From Methylobacterium brachythecii (GTDB taxonomy: Bacteria > Pseudomonadota > Alphaproteobacteria > Rhizobiales > Beijerinckiaceae), in the NCBI RefSeq assembly GCF_014196345.1, contig NZ_JACIDN010000001.1:689393-753392 (forward strand): 64,000 nucleotides of DNA. The letters run 5' to 3'. How positions within the stretch are numbered: position 1 is the stretch's first letter; the number at the start of each line of letters is the position of its first letter. The notes beneath the pieces were generated by a model. That model ran no database searches, had not been told where the DNA came from, and saw nothing but the letters and a program-made list of their open reading frames with translations. Of this stretch, positions 8,658 through 18,816 are shown one piece after another. The position numbers and the translations under genes are program-made.

Positions 8658-8689
8658 CGGCTCATCGCGAACCGATGTGTGCTCGCGCA

Positions 8690-8707
8690 CGGCAAGATGT
8701 CTTGCCG
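8690..8707. repeat. Short perfect inverted repeat after the PurA-like gene
   Basis: CGGCAAGA and TCTTGCCG are separated by two bases. There is no following T run, so it is either a weak transcription stop for the PurA-like operon or an operator for the serine hydrolase gene starting about 95 bases further on. Confidence 0.45.
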
Positions 8708-8800
8708 CATTGGGCATGCCGGTGGGATGTCATCGCTCGGCCGCAATGAGTGCAAAGGTTGGGCGCGCCTCGGCGAAAATCCCATCGGACAGAGGATTGC

Positions 8801-10531
8801 GTGATCGGTGACAGGTTCGCATCGCGTCTCGGCGCGATCGTCATGCTCGGGCTCGCGCTGGTGCTGCCGGCCGCGGCGCGTCCGCGTGTCACCGAGGCGA
8901 CCTATGCGACCGCAGCGGAGGGCCTGATCGAGCCCTACCTGCAATCCGGCCTGTTTTCCGGCACGATCCTGGTGGCGAAAGACGGCAAGCCGGTCTTCCG
9001 CCGCGCCTACGGCCTCGCCAATCGCGAGTGGAACGCGGCTAACACCCTCGACACGCATTTCCGTATCGGATCTCTCACCAAGCCATTCACCGCGGCGGCG
9101 ATCCTGAAGCTCGTAGAGGCCGGCAAGCTCAAGCTGGACGACCGTATCCGCCAGTTCGTGCCCAGTGCGCCAGCTTCCTGGGACCACGTCACTCTGCGGC
9201 ACCTGCTCGGCCACACCTCCGGCATCATCAACTACACGGCGCTGCCGGACTACTACGCCAAGATCTCCCGCCTCGAACGCTCACCGCAGGAAATCATCGC
9301 GCTGGTCGAGAACGAGCCTCTGCTTTTCGAGCCCGGCGCGCGGATGGAGTACAGCAACACCGGCTACGTGCTGCTCGGCATGGCGATCGAGGCGGCGACC
9401 GGCCAGCCCTATGCGCAATATATCCGCGACACCTTCCTCACGCCGCTGGCGCTGACGGAGACGGGCTACGACGACGTCAGCTTGGTGCTGCCGCGCCGAG
9501 CCTCGGGCTACCGCTTCGGCCAGGCGCATTGGCGCAACGCGCCGGCCATGGCCTCCAGCATCGCCTATGCCGCCGGCGGCCTTTATTCCACGGCCGACGA
9601 CCTGCTCGCCTGGAGCCGTGCGCTGTTTGGAGGAAAAGTGCTTTCGGCCGCCTCGCTCGCCGAGATGACCGACGATGGCGGTCGCGGCTACGGGCTCGGC
9701 TGGTATGTCGGCAAGGCGCATGAGCGCCGGGTGTGGTCGCACGGGGGCGCCGTGTCCGGCTTCCTCTCCATGATCGACCATTATCCCGATGACGGGCTCG
9801 ACGTGATCGTGCTCGCCAACAATGAGAATGCGCCCGCGCAGAAAATCGCCCGCGAGCTCTCCGCGCTCTGGCTCGGCGTGCTCGATCCGCCCGACTCGAT
9901 CGTCCTCGAGGATGTGATCCTCGATCGCTATGCCGGCACCTATCGGCTCGGGCCGCGCTTCTTCCTGACCATCACCCGCGAGCATGGACGCCTCCTGTCG
10001 AAGGGCACGGGCGAGCCGGCCGTGCTGTTCCTTCCCGAGAGCGACCGCACCTTCGTCTCGCCAGCGATCGATGCCCGCATCACCCTGGACACCGAGCCGG
10101 ACGGGCGCCCGAACGGCCTCATCTTCCATCAGGCGGGACGCGACCGCATTGCCCCGAGGATCGCCCCCGAGGAGGCCGAGCGCATCCTCGCCCAACCGCG
10201 GCCGCTCCGTCACGAGGTCGCGGTCGACCGCACGCGCCTGCGCCGGCTCACTGGCCGCTACGACCTCGGCCCGAACGCCATGCTGACCGTCAGTTTCGAG
10301 AACGGCCGCCTGTATGCCCAGGCCACAGGCCAGCCCCGCAGCGAGGTTTTCGCGGAGAGCGAACGTCAGTTCTTCCTCAAGACGGTCGATGCCCAGTTGA
10401 GCTTCGAACTCGATGGCGGGGGGCGCGCCACGGGTCTCGTGCTGCATCGGAACGGTCTCGACACGCCCGCCCACCGCATCGAGCCGGATCAGGCTTCCAC
10501 GAAGAAGCCGGCCAGGACGCAGACCCGCTGA
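8801..10531 (+). CDS. Secreted beta-lactamase-family serine hydrolase with two C-terminal repeats
   Basis: A class C beta-lactamase/esterase-fold hydrolase (576 residues). The active-site elements are SLTK (SxxK nucleophile and base, about residue 90), YSNTGY (YxN, about 185) and a HGG triad (about 315). The N-terminus from the GTG at 8801 (preceded by AGAGGA) gives a signal peptide ending in PAAARP, so it acts in the periplasm or outside. After the catalytic domain come two tandem repeats of about 80 residues, each beginning with a YAGTYRLGP / LTGRYDLGP motif, like the DUF3471-type beta domains found behind such hydrolases. It could cleave D-amino-acid peptides or esters; beta-lactam resistance should not be assumed. 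Confidence 0.82.
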   Translation: MIGDRFASRLGAIVMLGLALVLPAAARPRVTEATYATAAEGLIEPYLQSGLFSGTILVAKDGKPVFRRAYGLANREWNAANTLDTHFRIGSLTKPFTAAAILKLVEAGKLKLDDRIRQFVPSAPASWDHVTLRHLLGHTSGIINYTALPDYYAKISRLERSPQEIIALVENEPLLFEPGARMEYSNTGYVLLGMAIEAATGQPYAQYIRDTFLTPLALTETGYDDVSLVLPRRASGYRFGQAHWRNAPAMASSIAYAAGGLYSTADDLLAWSRALFGGKVLSAASLAEMTDDGGRGYGLGWYVGKAHERRVWSHGGAVSGFLSMIDHYPDDGLDVIVLANNENAPAQKIARELSALWLGVLDPPDSIVLEDVILDRYAGTYRLGPRFFLTITREHGRLLSKGTGEPAVLFLPESDRTFVSPAIDARITLDTEPDGRPNGLIFHQAGRDRIAPRIAPEEAERILAQPRPLRHEVAVDRTRLRRLTGRYDLGPNAMLTVSFENGRLYAQATGQPRSEVFAESERQFFLKTVDAQLSFELDGGGRATGLVLHRNGLDTPAHRIEPDQASTKKPARTQTR

Positions 10532-10749
10532 GGGCGCGCCGCCGGGTGTCGCCATCATCCCGGAACAGGCGTAGAAGACGCTCCCGCAAGCGGCACCCAG
10601 GCGGATTTCTGCCTTGAGAAAAAGCCGTTATCGGACAATGACTTGCGGGGTGCGGCGCGGGGTTGGCCTAAAGTCCACCTTGATTTGAGGCACCGGCTGG
10701 ATTTGTCTCCCGCAACAAAGCCGCCAAAGAGCCACACGGAGGAATGCCG

Positions 10750-12273
<1,524 letters not shown>

Positions 12274-12298
12274 GAGGCGTTTCCTCCCGCACCTCCGA

Positions 12299-12324
12299 CC
12301 CCGGCCGAAAGGCCGGGGTTTTTT
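12299..12324 (+). terminator. Rho-independent terminator after the aldehyde dehydrogenase
   Basis: The stem CCCCGGCC / GGCCGGGG with a GAAA tetraloop is followed by six T residues, 26 bases after the stop codon. It is a textbook terminator, so the DUF779 gene downstream is at least partly separately transcribed. Confidence 0.93.
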
Positions 12325-12341
12325 GTTTGATGCCGCCTGAG

Positions 12342-12365
12342 CCCTCTCCCGCAGAGGGGAGAGGG
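12342..12365. repeat. CCCTCTCCC hairpin element
   Basis: A 9-bp inverted repeat (CCCTCTCCC / GGGAGAGGG) with a short purine-rich loop lies between the terminator and the DUF779 gene. It resembles the small dispersed hairpins common in high-GC proteobacterial intergenic regions. Only this copy was noticed in the window. Confidence 0.45.
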
Positions 12366-12434
12366 ATGGGGACAGCATGGATTTCCGCGCCCATCACCTC
12401 ACATAACAAGCGAACCGTTCTGGGAGACGACGCC

Positions 12435-12875
12435 ATGACCGAACAGGTTACGAGCCACGCCGAGACGATCGAGCCCGTCACCGCCGAGCAGGCCGATAAT
12501 GCCGGCACTCCGCTGCGCGTCACCGCCACGCCGGCCGCGCTCGAGCTGATCGAGGAGCTGAAAGCGGAATACGGTCCGGTGATGTTCCACCAGTCCGGCG
12601 GCTGCTGCGACGGCTCCTCGCCGATGTGCTATCCCGTCGGCGACTTCATCACCAGCGATGCGGACGTGCATCTCGGCAAGGTCGGGGGCGCGGATTTCTT
12701 CATCTCGCGCTCGCAATTCTCCGTCTGGCAACACACCCACATCATGCTCGACGTGGTGGCCGGACGTGGCGGCATGTTCTCGTTGGAGAACGGACGCGAG
12801 AAGCGTTTCCACATTCGCTCGCGCCTGTTCAGTCAGGCCGAGAACGATGCGCTCTCGGGCGCCTGCCGGATCTGA
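12435..12875 (+). CDS. DUF779 protein paired with aldehyde dehydrogenase
   Basis: A 146-residue cytoplasmic protein of the DUF779 family, whose genes often sit beside aldehyde dehydrogenases. It carries a cysteine cluster SGGCCDGSSPMC (C57, C58, C65), plausible for metal binding or redox chemistry, in a FHQSGGCCDG block. The role is not established; helper or regulator of the adjacent aldehyde dehydrogenase is an inference from context. The ATG at 12435 is chosen because the family alignment core begins soon after it, and the upstream extension would translate the terminator-proximal hairpin. It converges with the next gene, with only 3 bases between stops. Confidence 0.82.
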   Translation: MTEQVTSHAETIEPVTAEQADNAGTPLRVTATPAALELIEELKAEYGPVMFHQSGGCCDGSSPMCYPVGDFITSDADVHLGKVGGADFFISRSQFSVWQHTHIMLDVVAGRGGMFSLENGREKRFHIRSRLFSQAENDALSGACRI

Positions 12876-12878
12876 GTG

Positions 12879-15800
12879 TCAGCCCTTCGGCGTCGGCGTC
12901 CCGCTCGCCTCGGCACGTGAGGCGGCGCCGTCCGACCCGCGCTCGGGCACGGAGGCTTCCGGATAGCGCTTGCGGTACTCGGTGAGGAATGCGCCGAGCG
13001 TTTCGGCGGAGGTGGCGCGGCGGGCTGCCTCTCGGAAAGCCGGCGTCCGTGGTGCGTCGCTGCGGGTCAGCAGCGCGAAAGTGCGCGCGTCCGGCCCGTC
13101 GGCCATCGGGCCGGCGAACTTCGCCTTCAGCCGCTCCAGCCCAAGGCTCTCGCCGGCCAATCCGTAGGCGATGCCGGCGCGAATGACGTCGGCACGGCCT
13201 GCATCGTCGAGCGGTTTGCGGCCGCGCCAGATGTCTCCGAGCAGGCCTTCATGCGCCTCGCCGGCCTCGCGCCAGCGCCGCGCCGACCAGAGGATATCGG
13301 CCCGCAGGCGCTCGGCATCGGCGCCGCTCTCGCCCTCGATCGTCTCCAAGGCGAGGTCGGTCCGGGTCAGGTCGGACAGGGCGCGGGCGCGCAGCAGGGC
13401 GCGCGCACGACGCAGGTCCTCGCCAAGCGACGGCAGATGCGTCTCTTCCAGAACCTTGAGCGCTTCGAGGGGCTTGCCCTCCATCAGCCGGATCGTTGCG
13501 AGCCGTGCGGCGACGCTGGCGCGGGCCGGCCCGGTCAACCGATGTGCGACCTGGTGGTCGAGGAGCTCGTCGGCGGAATCGAGCAGGTCGAGGGCGACGA
13601 GCCGGTCGGCCAGACGTCGGACGATCTCGTCGGCACGCCGTCCGACCGGCGCGAATTCCTTGTAGTCGAAATAGAGCGCCAAGGCCTCGACGCCGCCGAG
13701 CGAGGCCGCGCGCTCACCGAGGAAGAGATCCTCGAACAGCGCCTGAGCGGCCTCGTGCATCGTGCGCGTGGCCGGCGCGTCCGGCGCCAGGATATTGGCG
13801 CGCCGCGCCGTCACGAAGACCTGCCGCCAGCGCCCGGCCTCCGTGTAGAGCCGGCCGAGCATGCCGAGCGCCTCGCTCTCGGTCGCGCCGCCGTGCCAGG
13901 TCAGCACCAGCGTTTCCAGCCGGTCGATGGCCTCTTTGGTGTCGATCTTGTGCAGCGACTGCGCGAGCATCGTCGCGCGCAAGGTCGCGGCCGCCGCGAC
14001 CGGCCGCTGCGCCTTGGCGGCCAAGGTCTCGTAGTTCTCCAGCGCCGCCTCGACGCCGCTCTTGGCCTCGTCGATACGGGCGCGCAGCAGCGTGACCCGG
14101 TCGCGGGTCAGGGCGTCGGCGCCCTGGGTGGCAGCCCGGATCGTGCGCAGTGCGCCGTCCCAGTCGCCGAGTTCCACCGACGCTTCCGAGGCGGCCGCGT
14201 AGACTGGAGCGGCGACATCCTCGGGGTAGCGCTCCAGCACGTCCGAGCCGGCGTTCAGGCTGGAATCGGCCGCGCCCCAGCGACCTTGTTTGGCCGCGAT
14301 GTAGCCGCGCCAGAGCCGCGCCTCGGGATTGCGGGCGTAGCGTTCGCCCGCGAGAATCTTCTCGGCCTCGTCGAGGCGGCCGATGCGTGCCGTCACGATG
14401 CCGCGCATCAGCGCGGTCTGCGCTTCGCTATCGAGCACAGGGTCTTCCGACGAGGCGACGGCGAGCACGCCGAGCGCTTCGATGTCGAGGCCGTTGGCCA
14501 TCAGCGCCTTGGCGAGGGCGAGGCGGCCCGGACCGCGCCCGGAATTCGAGGCCGCGGCCGCGGCGGAATACTGTGCACGCAGCATCGCGCCGACGTCGCC
14601 ACGCCGCGCGGCCTCCCAGGCCTCGCGATCGATCACCAACTCGCCAGCCTGGGCGACGGTCGGCTCCGGTGCGCGAGTGATGCCCGATACCGCGACGCCG
14701 CCCTCTCGCTCGATCGCGATGCCGTCGATGTCGGGCCTCACCGCGAGGTCGTCGGCGTTGGCGAGCACCGCGAGGCCGACCCGGCTCGGCAACAGCTCGA
14801 AATCGACGAAGCGCTGCGGCTTCGATACGCCGGCCCTCTTGGTGCCGCGGGCGGTGACCACGGCGATGTGCTCGCCGTCGAGGTCGAGCCAGGTGACGGA
14901 GCCGGGATCGGGCAGCCCGACGCCGATGGCGACGCGGCCCTTGCCGCCCGATGCCCGCTTGGCGAGCAGGCTCTCGCTCGGCGCCACGACGTCGCCGGTC
15001 GCAAGTTCCCAGCCCCGCGGCTCCGTGACCGGCAGGAGGTCGACGAGGGTGCCCGTTGGCAGGTTGAAACGCATCATCGTCACGTTCCCGACCCGCTGCG
15101 GGGGGGCGAGCGGCACCAGGCCGGTCGCGCCGGGAGGCGGCACTGCGACGGGCTCGGCGGTCTCGAAGACGAGCGTGGCGATCCCGGCCCGCTCGAACAG
15201 AGCGGCCGGGACGGCTTTCTCGAAGGGAAAGACGAGCCCCGAGCCGGCACGGCGCGGCGAGGGCTCGGTCGCGCGGGCTTCTGCCTTGGCGCCCTCGGCC
15301 TTCGGAGTCGCCGGACCGACCGCTTCGGCCTTGTCCCGACTGGGTTTTTCGGCGGCAGCGAGCTTCTGAGCCTCCTTGCCGTCTTCGGTCTTCGCGGCCG
15401 CGGGCGGCGTCCAGAGGAAATCGATGACCGCCTCATCGGAGTCGCGACTGGTCTCGATCCTGACGCCATCGGCGGGAAGGGCGGTCAGTCGCGCACCCGA
15501 GGCGTCGTTCTCGACCTGGATGCTGCCGATCTCCGGCTTCAGGCGCCCGCGCGCCTCCCGGTCCTCGATGCGCCACGCGCCGGCCAGCGTCAGTCGCTGC
15601 CCATCGTCGGCTTCCTCGAAGACCGCTTTGAGGTCGGGCGGCAGCTTGAGGCTGACACGGGTTCGTCCGGGCGCGTTCGAAATCTCGGCCGCGATGGGCT
15701 TCGGTGCAGGCGTGGCCTTGCTGGCCTTCAGCGCGGCCTCGGCCTCGCGGGCACGGCGGGCGAGTTCGGCGATGGTTTCCGGCGGCAGCGGCGGCGGCAG

Positions 15801-16214
15801 CCCTGCCCAGTTCTCCGGCAACAGATCCACGAAGACCTGCTCGCCGGCCTGCTGCAGGTTCACGCGGTAGCCCCGCTGAAGGGCGAGTCTGAGCGCTGAG
15901 CCGTCGGGATCGCGCCGCACGACACTGACGAAATCCGGCATGCCCGCCGCGATCCGCTCGGAGGCCGCGGTGACGGTTTCGCCGAAGCCGAGCGTCAGGA
16001 CGGTGCCCGAGACGCGCGCCTTGACTTCGACCGGAACGTCGAAGGCGAGAACGATGCGGCCGTAGCCACCGGGCTGGCTGCCTTTGGCCGACAGCAGGCG
16101 GGCGGCCTCGGCCGTGGCCGGCAGAGAGGCGGCGAGCAGGGCTGACAGCGCGACGAGCCGCAGCAGGGCACTGGCCCCGCGCGGCCGCCTCTCGCCATCG
16201 GCTCGCAAGTGCAT
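12879..16214 (-). CDS. Large exported protein with beta domain and helical repeats (TPR-like)
   Basis: An 1,111-residue protein with a clear signal peptide (LLRLVALSALLAASLPATAEA, cleavage near 37). Residues about 40-130 form a beta-rich domain resembling AMIN-type envelope modules (GGYGRIVLAFDVPVEVKARVSGTVLTLGF). Residues about 150-330 are low-complexity and rich in Ala, Lys, Glu and Pro. The C-terminal half (about 560-1060) is alanine-rich helical repeats, including ARLWRGYIAAKQGRWGAADSSLNAG, which read as tetratricopeptide-like. This suggests a periplasmic scaffold, but no partner is encoded beside it. A GC-rich 882-codon frame opposite it is not taken as a gene. The name and function are unknown to me. 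Confidence 0.78.
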   Translation of the reverse strand: MHLRADGERRPRGASALLRLVALSALLAASLPATAEAARLLSAKGSQPGGYGRIVLAFDVPVEVKARVSGTVLTLGFGETVTAASERIAAGMPDFVSVVRRDPDGSALRLALQRGYRVNLQQAGEQVFVDLLPENWAGLPPPLPPETIAELARRAREAEAALKASKATPAPKPIAAEISNAPGRTRVSLKLPPDLKAVFEEADDGQRLTLAGAWRIEDREARGRLKPEIGSIQVENDASGARLTALPADGVRIETSRDSDEAVIDFLWTPPAAAKTEDGKEAQKLAAAEKPSRDKAEAVGPATPKAEGAKAEARATEPSPRRAGSGLVFPFEKAVPAALFERAGIATLVFETAEPVAVPPPGATGLVPLAPPQRVGNVTMMRFNLPTGTLVDLLPVTEPRGWELATGDVVAPSESLLAKRASGGKGRVAIGVGLPDPGSVTWLDLDGEHIAVVTARGTKRAGVSKPQRFVDFELLPSRVGLAVLANADDLAVRPDIDGIAIEREGGVAVSGITRAPEPTVAQAGELVIDREAWEAARRGDVGAMLRAQYSAAAAASNSGRGPGRLALAKALMANGLDIEALGVLAVASSEDPVLDSEAQTALMRGIVTARIGRLDEAEKILAGERYARNPEARLWRGYIAAKQGRWGAADSSLNAGSDVLERYPEDVAAPVYAAASEASVELGDWDGALRTIRAATQGADALTRDRVTLLRARIDEAKSGVEAALENYETLAAKAQRPVAAAATLRATMLAQSLHKIDTKEAIDRLETLVLTWHGGATESEALGMLGRLYTEAGRWRQVFVTARRANILAPDAPATRTMHEAAQALFEDLFLGERAASLGGVEALALYFDYKEFAPVGRRADEIVRRLADRLVALDLLDSADELLDHQVAHRLTGPARASVAARLATIRLMEGKPLEALKVLEETHLPSLGEDLRRARALLRARALSDLTRTDLALETIEGESGADAERLRADILWSARRWREAGEAHEGLLGDIWRGRKPLDDAGRADVIRAGIAYGLAGESLGLERLKAKFAGPMADGPDARTFALLTRSDAPRTPAFREAARRATSAETLGAFLTEYRKRYPEASVPERGSDGAASRAEASGTPTPKG

Positions 16215-16315
16215 CGCGCCCGCCCGAACTCTCGGCGGCCCCGCGACAGGGCGGCCGTACGCTACATTCGGGCCGGAGTGTCGCCGAACGGGGTGAATGC
16301 GCGCTTAAGGTCTCG

Positions 16316-16810
16316 TCACTGAGCCTTGGTTTCGGGAGGCTTTGCGTCAGGTGAGGTGGCGTTTGGCGCCTTGTCGCCCGCAGCCTTATGAGCGAGGAGC
16401 CCCGGCACCGTGGTTCCGCTCTCGCCGAAATGCTCGAAGGCGCGCTTGCAGCTCTCGGCCGTATTCTTCTTGTAGGCCTCGCTATAGCCCAGCGACTCGA
16501 TCATCAGCGGACCTTGTTCGAGGTCCTTGAGATCGACGCCCATCGACGCGATGACCTTCTTGAAACGGTCGTAATCGGGCTTTGCATCCGGGCATTCGAC
16601 GTCGACGAAGCGGATCATGCCGGCGAGTTTCGCGGCACCCTTGCGCTGGCGCTCCACGCGCGGGTCGCCCTGGGGCGCCGGAGCAGGTGCCGGCGTCGTC
16701 TGCGCCGGAGCCGATTCAGGCGCGGTGGGCGTCTCGGCGGCGAGCGGGCCAGCCGAGGCCACGGCGAAAGCAGCCGCGACGCATGCGGCAGATAGGGCCT
16801 GCTTCATCAT
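16316..16810 (-). CDS. Small secreted protein of unknown function
   Basis: A protein of about 164 residues with a signal peptide (MKQALSAACVAAAFAVASAGPLAAE), a Pro/Ala-rich linker (PAPAPAPQGDPR), a compact core containing two cysteines (VECPDAK and ESCKRAF, possibly a disulfide) and a charged Pro/Lys tail. The start is set by GGGAGGA on the minus strand just upstream of two adjacent ATG codons at 16810 and 16807; spacing slightly favours the second, which changes the protein by one residue. It follows the large repeat protein on the same strand side but reads toward it from upstream, with a 100-base gap. No family was recognised. Confidence 0.7.
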   Translation of the reverse strand: MMKQALSAACVAAAFAVASAGPLAAETPTAPESAPAQTTPAPAPAPQGDPRVERQRKGAAKLAGMIRFVDVECPDAKPDYDRFKKVIASMGVDLKDLEQGPLMIESLGYSEAYKKNTAESCKRAFEHFGESGTTVPGLLAHKAAGDKAPNATSPDAKPPETKAQ

Positions 16811-16918
16811 CTTCCTCCCAAACGGATTTCCAATGCGCTTGTGATCGCGCGTTGGCCTTCCGTTGCGGGAGGACGCTGCCGGGGTCAACCCAGCGCGGCT
16901 TGCCTGTTCTGCCCAGTG

Positions 16919-17683
16919 TCAACCGCCGAAAGCGGCAGCTCTGGCGAAGGCCGCCGCGAAGCCGGCCAGCGGCACGCTGATCGTCGTCGGCTCCTTCGCG
17001 TCCTGCTTCATCCCCGACACGCTCATGGTCTGGGCGGTCTTCATGGTGTCGGTGGCGAGCGTTGGCAGGCTGATCGGCACGAGGCAGCCGTCATTGACGC
17101 AGTAGGAGTAGGGCGCGCCCTTGCCGAGGGTTCGATCGTCCAGCTTGAAGCTGACGCCGGGCTCGATCTGCATGCCGAACGGCATCAGGATCAGGCCCTC
17201 GGCGCGGCCGTCCTTCGGCGCGCGCAGCTCGACGCTGAACTGGCGCCGACCGGTACGGCGATCGCCCTGGGACTGGATCACCACGCAATCCGTCTGCGAG
17301 CCCTCGCGATTGCAGTTCATGGTCCAGTCGCCATAGGCCTCGCTGACGGAGCGGGCGCCGTTCGGCCACTGCACCTTTGCGTCGGAAGCCGTCGGCTCCA
17401 GCAACGTACCGTCGGAGGCCGGCTTGGCCGCGGGCTCTGCGGTCTTCTGTTCGGCAGGCTTCGCTTCCGCCGGCTTGGGCTCGGCAACCTTCGGCTTGTG
17501 CGGCAGCACCTTCTTGATACGGGGCTTGGCTTTGGCTGCTTCCTCGGGCGCCGCCGGTGCTTCCGGTGCTGCTTCCGGTGCTGCAGCCGGGGCCTCGGGC
17601 TCCTGCGCCCGAGCCGGCGGCGCGAGCGTCGCGGATGCGATCAGCAACGTTGCCGTGAGCAGGGAAAAGCGGATCGGTGTCAT
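16919..17683 (-). CDS. Invasion-associated locus B (IalB) family exported protein
   Basis: A 254-residue exported protein: signal peptide MTPIRFSLLTATLLIASATLAPPARA, a long Ala/Pro/Glu/Lys linker (about 27-110), and an IalB domain (about 125-250). The domain shows YGDWTMNCNREG, CVVIQSQ, LILMPFG, and a pair of cysteines in YSYCVNDGCLVPI, as in the family. In Bartonella, IalB is linked to erythrocyte invasion, but in free-living Rhizobiales the family is a general envelope protein of unclear role. The ATG at 17683 is preferred since it places the signal peptide at the N-terminus. Confidence 0.82.
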   Translation of the reverse strand: MTPIRFSLLTATLLIASATLAPPARAQEPEAPAAAPEAAPEAPAAPEEAAKAKPRIKKVLPHKPKVAEPKPAEAKPAEQKTAEPAAKPASDGTLLEPTASDAKVQWPNGARSVSEAYGDWTMNCNREGSQTDCVVIQSQGDRRTGRRQFSVELRAPKDGRAEGLILMPFGMQIEPGVSFKLDDRTLGKGAPYSYCVNDGCLVPISLPTLATDTMKTAQTMSVSGMKQDAKEPTTISVPLAGFAAAFARAAAFGG

Positions 17684-17906
17684 GGAGCGGCCTTCAGCAC
17701 AGCGTGTGCGCCGCCTAACGTTGCCAGCGGCGCGGCGCAATCATATCAGCGGCAAAAGATTGGTGACGATGCAGGAATGCCGCGTTGATCTTGGATCTAT
17801 TCAAAACTGAGCTTGCCTAAACATCCCGGATCGCTCGACATGATGGTGCGAGCTTTTCCGCCGACGCCGCTGTATCGAGACCGCGGGCGTGTAAGAGGAA
17901 CGCGGC

Positions 17907-18404
17907 ATGAGCGGCATCTACGATTTTTCACCAAGCGACGCGGGCGGCGCCCCTCATCCGCTCAGCCAGTATCGTGGCCGCGTTTTGCTTATCGCCAACA
18001 CGGCCTCGAAATGTGGGTTCACGCCGCAATACGAGGGACTCGAAGCGCTCTGGCGGCGCCATCGCGAGGCCGGGCTCGTCGTACTTGGCGTGCCCTGCAA
18101 TCAGTTCGGCGCGCAGGAGCCAGGGAATGCCGAGGAGATCGCGCGGTTCTGCTCGCTCACCTATGATGTGACCTTCCCGGTGCTCGCCAAGGTCGAGGTG
18201 AACGGGCCGGCGGCCGACCCGCTTTTCGTCCGGCTCAAGCGTGAGCGTCCGGGCCTGTTCGGCTCGCAGTCGATCAAGTGGAATTTCACGAAGTTCCTGG
18301 TCGGGCGCGACGGCCGGGTGATCGCCCGGTTCGCACCCAAGACCAAGCCGGCGGATCTCGAACGGGCCGTGACGGCGGCGCTCGCCGAGCCGGTGGCGGC
18401 CTGA
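17907..18404 (+). CDS. Glutathione peroxidase family protein
   Basis: Reduces hydrogen peroxide and organic hydroperoxides with thiols. The 165-residue thioredoxin-fold protein has the active-site cysteine C36 in NTASKCGFTPQY, the glutamine in GVPCNQFGAQEP and the tryptophan in IKWNFTKFLV, which together make the family catalytic tetrad. It is the non-selenium form (Cys codon, no in-frame TGA). There is no signal peptide, so it is cytoplasmic. GAGGAACG just before the ATG provides the ribosome site. Confidence 0.93.
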   Translation: MSGIYDFSPSDAGGAPHPLSQYRGRVLLIANTASKCGFTPQYEGLEALWRRHREAGLVVLGVPCNQFGAQEPGNAEEIARFCSLTYDVTFPVLAKVEVNGPAADPLFVRLKRERPGLFGSQSIKWNFTKFLVGRDGRVIARFAPKTKPADLERAVTAALAEPVAA

Positions 18405-18456
18405 GCGCTGTGTCGGACCCAAGGTCCAGCGCGACCGGTCGGGCCGGCCATCATTT

Positions 18457-18482
18457 GGAACTGTCGAGCTGTCGAGGCCGTT
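18457..18482 (+). promoter_or_regulatory. EcfG-type general stress response promoter
   Basis: GGAAC at 18457-18461 and CGTT at 18479-18482 are separated by 17 bases. This matches the GGAAC-N16/17-CGTT consensus known for the alphaproteobacterial sigma factor EcfG under PhyR control, well studied in Methylobacterium. It lies 33 bases before the ATG of the small periplasmic protein. Confidence 0.7.
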
Positions 18483-18514
18483 TGATGGGCCTGTCCCACA
18501 GCTCGGAGAGATTC

Positions 18515-18757
18515 ATGCGAGCCATCTTTCTCGCCGCCGCGACCGTTGTCGCCCTGAGCGGCGTCGCCTCGGCCCAAACCACCATCATCGAGCGCGACGA
18601 GCCGGCGGTCGTCGTGCGTGACCGGCCCGCCGCGGTGATCGAGCGCCGCGAGGTGGGCCGTGATTTGCCGCCCGCGGCCGGCTGCGAATCGAAGACCGTC
18701 ACGCGAACGGACGATGACGGCGAGACCACGACCGTCCGCAAAGAGCGCTGCGACTAA
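18515..18757 (+). CDS. Small periplasmic protein under a stress-type promoter
   Basis: An 80-residue protein with a signal peptide (MRAIFLAAATVVALSGVASA) and a short, charged, repetitive mature part (ERDEPAVVVRDRPAAVIERREV) with two cysteines (AGCESKT, ERCD) that may pair. The ATG at 18515 has GGAGAG six bases upstream; the in-frame ATG at 18485 would fall at or before the expected transcription start of the EcfG-type promoter, so it is rejected. Small secreted proteins of this composition are typical members of the general stress regulon in these bacteria; the specific role is unknown. Confidence 0.72.
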   Translation: MRAIFLAAATVVALSGVASAQTTIIERDEPAVVVRDRPAAVIERREVGRDLPPAAGCESKTVTRTDDDGETTTVRKERCD

Positions 18758-18779
18758 AGACGGCCCAACCAGGGCGCAT

Positions 18780-18811
18780 CGAACCGGTTCGCGGTGATCG
18801 CGGGCCGGTTC
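18780..18811. terminator. Hairpin between convergent genes
   Basis: CGAACCGG and CCGGTTCG form an 8-bp stem, with a nested CGCG/CGCG pair inside. It sits between the stops at 18757 (plus) and 18817 (minus) and could stop transcription from both sides, but it has no long T run. Confidence 0.5.
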
Positions 18812-18816
18812 GAGAG

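Noticed and set aside
13251..15899. 882-codon open frame on the plus strand
   Set aside because: It is exactly antisense to the exported repeat protein, has no ribosome site, and its translation is Arg/Gly/Ala-rich without any domain; the opposite strand has a signal peptide and real domain structure.
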